Below are positions 60,731 to 64,000 of a stretch of 64,000 nt of DNA, in pieces. Below the pieces are notes generated by a model, which made no database searches, was not told where the DNA came from, and saw only the letters and a program-made list of their open reading frames with translations. Position numbers and translations under genes: made by a program. Source of the stretch: Rhabditophanes sp. KR3021 (Eukaryota > Nematoda > Chromadorea > Rhabditida > Alloionematidae); the NCBI GenBank assembly GCA_963281155.1, contig CAUJLY010000003.1, positions 1,674,001 through 1,738,000 on the forward strand, read 5' to 3'. How positions within the stretch are numbered: the first letter of the stretch is position 1; each line of letters begins with the position of its first letter.

Positions 60731-63300
60731 GATATAGCACAATATTTTTGTATTTAAGTTTGTGAATTACCCCTGATAAATATGTAGTTAGGAAAAGCAA
60801 AGAAAACGAAAGCGCGTTTCCTGTCAAAAAATTGTTTAAAACTAATTGGTGGCCCAAAAACAACACACTATTCCCTAAATAATGAATGATGTTATTTGTT
60901 TGTCAAGCAAGGGGCGTCACTCCAAACACAAGCTTCCTTTATCGTTACAAAACCTTGGATATATGCAAATAGATCGGCAATAGATTATATAATATGCCAC
61001 CATGCTCAGAAAAAGAATAGGTGGCGGTTTATAGATGATATTTTATTGACATTAATAAATGGTTAAATAAAAAACAATATTTATGGTTAAATAAATTGCA
61101 AACTAATTTTGACACGAGAAAGATGACTTTCTTCCAAACAGATTTTGTTTGATCTGACTTCAATCAATCATAAAATACATATATATAACTGGTATACGTA
61201 TTTCCATTGAGCGACTTATATTTGTTTTAACAACAAATTTCTTGATACAGTTTTTTAAGTTTGTAACGGCAGTGGCTTGTTGTCTAAGCAATGCCTTAGA
61301 TACAGCAACCTTCTAAAGCTTTATTTGGTTCTCTTACAATTTTGTTTTAAGATCTCTAAAGCTTCAGACCAACCCCTAGTAAAGTTGATTTATCTTTTCC
61401 AGAAATTTTAAGAGCTTGATGCCGTGTATGCGGTTGCATTTTGCCCTGTAACCTGTCCTTATTTCAATGTTATCATTGATGTAATACATCTTGACAATAT
61501 TATGCATAATTTGTGGCAACATTCTTAATCTGTTAGTTTTTATAAGATTGAATTACCCTCTTTGATTTGTTTCTCATCATAAAATACAAACGTACGACAG
61601 TTTAAAAATATAACAACTAATAAAGAAAAAAGATGGCAATAGAACGGAGCTAATTATTTAATTGTATCAATACCTTTTAAAGCATTGTAGAGTTTATAAA
61701 ATCATTGGAAGTAGTTGATGCCTATTTTATTCAGGATGCCAAAATATTTTAATTTTATCAATTAATGGTGTTTTAAAACAAATCAGGTGAAACAGGAAAT
61801 AAAATATATAATCATTGTTTATTGCCAAATTATATTTATATGCATTCCTCAAAGATATGTAAATGGTTCACACAGACAAGATGGTGAAATCAGAATCTCT
61901 GAGAAGAGACTCAGCCAAATCAGGTTCAAGAAGACAAAGTCGGAATCTTTTTTGCACAAAGAAGCGACATATAAGCAAATACAGCTCCGCAGACTGAATG
62001 AACCAGTCTGCATTATTTTGAGTTCAATCAGTGTTTTAAGGATATTGAGATTTGGTTTGGAGATCTGAATGTAATCCTGCAAAATCCGCAAGATATCAAT
62101 GCACCCGCTTTTACACTCAAAAATGAAAGTATGCTTTTAAATACACAATAATTGAAATTGTGATAATTATAAAATTGTCGTGCAATTGTGCAGATAGTTT
62201 TTAAAGTAACCAATACACCTTTTCGAGACTTCTTTTTTATCATTGCCTTGCAGGGGGTCTAACCAAATGAGATTTTAAGTTTCTACATAAGAGCGTTGAT
62301 TAATGTAAGCCTATTTTGACACTTATAAACACAGTACACAAAATATTCTTTCTACCACTTGTGGTCTTCCCTATTAGTCATCCTAGCAAGCAAACCACTT
62401 GATTTTATAAATATGCCACTAGGCTCAGTTTTTCTAGTTCTAGAAACTGGTGCAACAGTTTTTTTAGAAATACAGTTTAAGACTCATTCCTGGAGCAAGT
62501 CTGGGAAAAGTCAAGGTCTCCGACCCTTTATATCTCTGCCCTCGGAGTAATATGTATTTTATAAACATTCTGTTAATGCAGTTTGAAAGCCACTGTATTT
62601 TATACCTAAATCATCAAACAGATCTTCGATATCTCTTTTCTGCTGGGCAGGGGAGGCATTTAAATATCTCACAAAAAAACTTTCAGACTAAGATACTAAT
62701 TTACGGAATTTCAGATTTAGCTATAAGGAAATAGAGCCTTTCCGTGTAGTAGCATTGTCAATCGGCGCAAGCTTCGGTAGTTAAATGTGCTATTTCCCAT
62801 AGAGTTCTTGCCACAAAATAATGTCTCCTTTAATAATGCTGGTCACATTTTTCGTTTTACTTTTCCTATTACATACCATGTAAGCAAAATTGTGTGATAA
62901 AAAATAATCAACAAAATACCTCTTTTGCAAAAATTAACAATAAACAAAATTAAAGAAAGAAGACCCGTCACAAATGCATTTATATAATATGTAAGTGTGA
63001 TCAAGCTTCTTCCATGCAAGACGTTCGAGCATATACATATCGCTACTGTTGTGTTATTTGAATTTAAGTATTTATTATTTGAATATTAGTTTTTTATATG
63101 TTTATTTGTATGTGATTTTGATATATATCTAACCTTATTTGTTATAACTAACGTCTTACCTTGCTTGTGCTGTATGTTTCCCCTCTGCTCCCCGAAACAT
63201 TAACCAAACTATATCGAGTTGGAAAAAGCTTTCTTTTAACAGATATACACACTTGTTTGTCGTTTTTTATTCTTACGTAACCACACATTTATTTTAAGGG
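60731..63300. other. Intergenic region with decayed coding sequence
   Basis: About 2.6 kb upstream of both TAF3 and the acetyl-CoA hydrolase. It contains the inositol 5-phosphatase-like relic at 61859-62151 and an open frame at 62359-62550 with weak resemblance to nothing in particular. The rest is AT-rich. Confidence 0.45.
61859..62151 (+). pseudogene. Inositol polyphosphate 5-phosphatase-like relic
   Basis: Two family-like motifs survive in different frames. VNGSHRQDGEIRISEKRLSQ (from 61859) resembles the (V/F)NSHxxAH..RN..xxI block. DIEIWFGDLNVIL, with TGG at 62053, matches the catalytic WFGDLN motif of 5-phosphatases, and that frame ends at TAA 62149. The spacing between the motifs is about right for the family, but the frame changes between them and no C-terminal catalytic block is clear. 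It is best read as a decayed copy. Confidence 0.45.
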
Positions 63301-64000
63301 ATGAGTTGCTTATCATTTGTGAGCCAATTTAAACCTATCTCTAGACAATATCACAATGCTGTTAGTCTTGAAAGTGCATGTAAGATATTACAAGTTCCAC
63401 TAAACAAGACTAATACCCCAAACTATGTATCTTACGAACAAGCTTTGTCTTTGGTCAAAAGTGGAGACAGTTTGTATACTCAAGCTGCAGCAAATTCTCC
63501 AACACCACTATGGAAGGCACTTGTTAAGAGAATTGATACCGGTAATCTTAAGGACCTTAGTATGCACCACATCATAACAATTGGTGAGACTCCGTGGTTG
63601 AATGAACACTATTATGGTAAGTTATTTAATTCAATTTTTGTTAATTACCAACTACAGATAAAATCCGGACCAAATCATTGTTTATTTGTGGAAATGCACG
63701 TCCAGCAATCGCTCAAGGTAAAGCAGACTATATACCTATTTTCCTTTCACAAATGCCACAATATTTTTCACAGATGGAGAAAAAGTTTGATGCTTCGTTG
63801 GTGTCTGTTTCTCCTCCCGATGAACATGGATTTGTTTCTATGTCTCTCACTGTCGACTGTTCACATGCTGCTTTACAAAATTCGAAGAAAGTCATAGGAG
63901 TTGTTTCAAAGAACTTACCACGTGTATTTGGTGATGCAATTGTACACATTTCACACTTTGATGCTTTGGTGGAAGATCATTCTTATGAACCATTTGAATT
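63301..64000 (+). CDS. Acetyl-CoA hydrolase/CoA-transferase, N-terminal part (runs off window)
   Basis: Exons 63301-63616 and 63658 onward join in phase; about 219 residues are seen before the window ends. The N-terminus (MSCLSFVSQFKPISRQYHNA) looks like a mitochondrial targeting sequence. The family blocks are YVSYEQALSLVKSGDSLY, then KSLFICGNARPAIAQGKADY, IPIFLSQMPQYF and VSVSPPDEHGFVSM, typical of Ach1/4-hydroxybutyrate CoA-transferase-like enzymes. These move CoA between acyl groups or hydrolyse acetyl-CoA in mitochondria. The catalytic Glu block would lie beyond the window. A TTTTAAG acceptor-like site is two bases before the ATG. Confidence 0.88.

Noticed and set aside
1..64000. tRNA genes, CRISPR arrays or bacterial operons
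   Set aside because: No tRNA box A/B pattern or repeat-spacer array was seen by eye, and spliced genes rule out a bacterial source; a tRNA scan would settle the first point.

Overview
This is a eukaryotic, AT-rich animal window. Genes on both strands are split by short introns (about 38-110 bp, GT..AG, U-rich tract plus AG), apart from the long 5' introns of one receptor gene. The gene set (teneurin, a single-finger GATA factor with a divergent loop, an ICA69/RIC-19 homologue, small secreted metalloproteases), the compact introns and several acceptor-like sites lying 2-10 nt before start codons (possible spliced-leader sites) point to a nematode. The species cannot be named from the sequence. 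Exon joins below were made by hand from GT/AG sites and phase; every gene-level coordinate spans introns.

Layout. 1-8.8 kb: a C2H2 zinc-finger factor, a GATA factor, an unknown single-pass membrane protein, and PIGK/GPI8 (GPI transamidase, minus). 9.1-10.8 kb: a frameshifted kelch remnant and an unknown minus-strand gene. 11.7-16.1 kb: ric-19/ICA69 (minus), RPAP2 phosphatase, a small unknown protein. 16.7-20.2 kb: a protein with four 23-residue STPR repeats (minus) and SNIP1. 20.3-33.2 kb: one complete teneurin gene (minus, nine exons, about 2644 aa) with an internal alternative first exon, as in C. elegans ten-1. 33.2-36.1 kb: gene-poor. 36-40.7 kb: a four-TM protein, a matrixin (minus), prefoldin 1, an SH2-only mini gene, and an ADAM-type protease. 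41.3-42 kb: a TGACC-rich inverted repeat and an orphan ORF. 42.1-46.4 kb: USP47 (minus). 46.4-50.4 kb: gene-poor. 50.4-56.7 kb: UBL3, an unknown Ser-rich protein (minus), and a shortened VPS18 (minus). 56.8-57.7 kb: an unrecognised frameshifted locus. 58-60.7 kb: TAF3 (minus). 61.8-62.2 kb: a probable inositol 5-phosphatase relic. 63.3 kb to the end: the first part of an acetyl-CoA hydrolase.

The genes do not form one pathway. Loose themes are transcription (TAF3, RPAP2, SNIP1, GATA, C2H2 and STPR factors), membrane traffic (VPS18, ICA69) and cell-surface biology (teneurin, two metalloproteases, a tetraspan protein, GPI anchoring). The points most worth checking are the VPS18 that lacks its beta-propeller and starts with two NPF motifs, two neighbouring metalloproteases without pro-domains, the conserved two-start teneurin layout, the STPR protein and the cluster of decayed loci.
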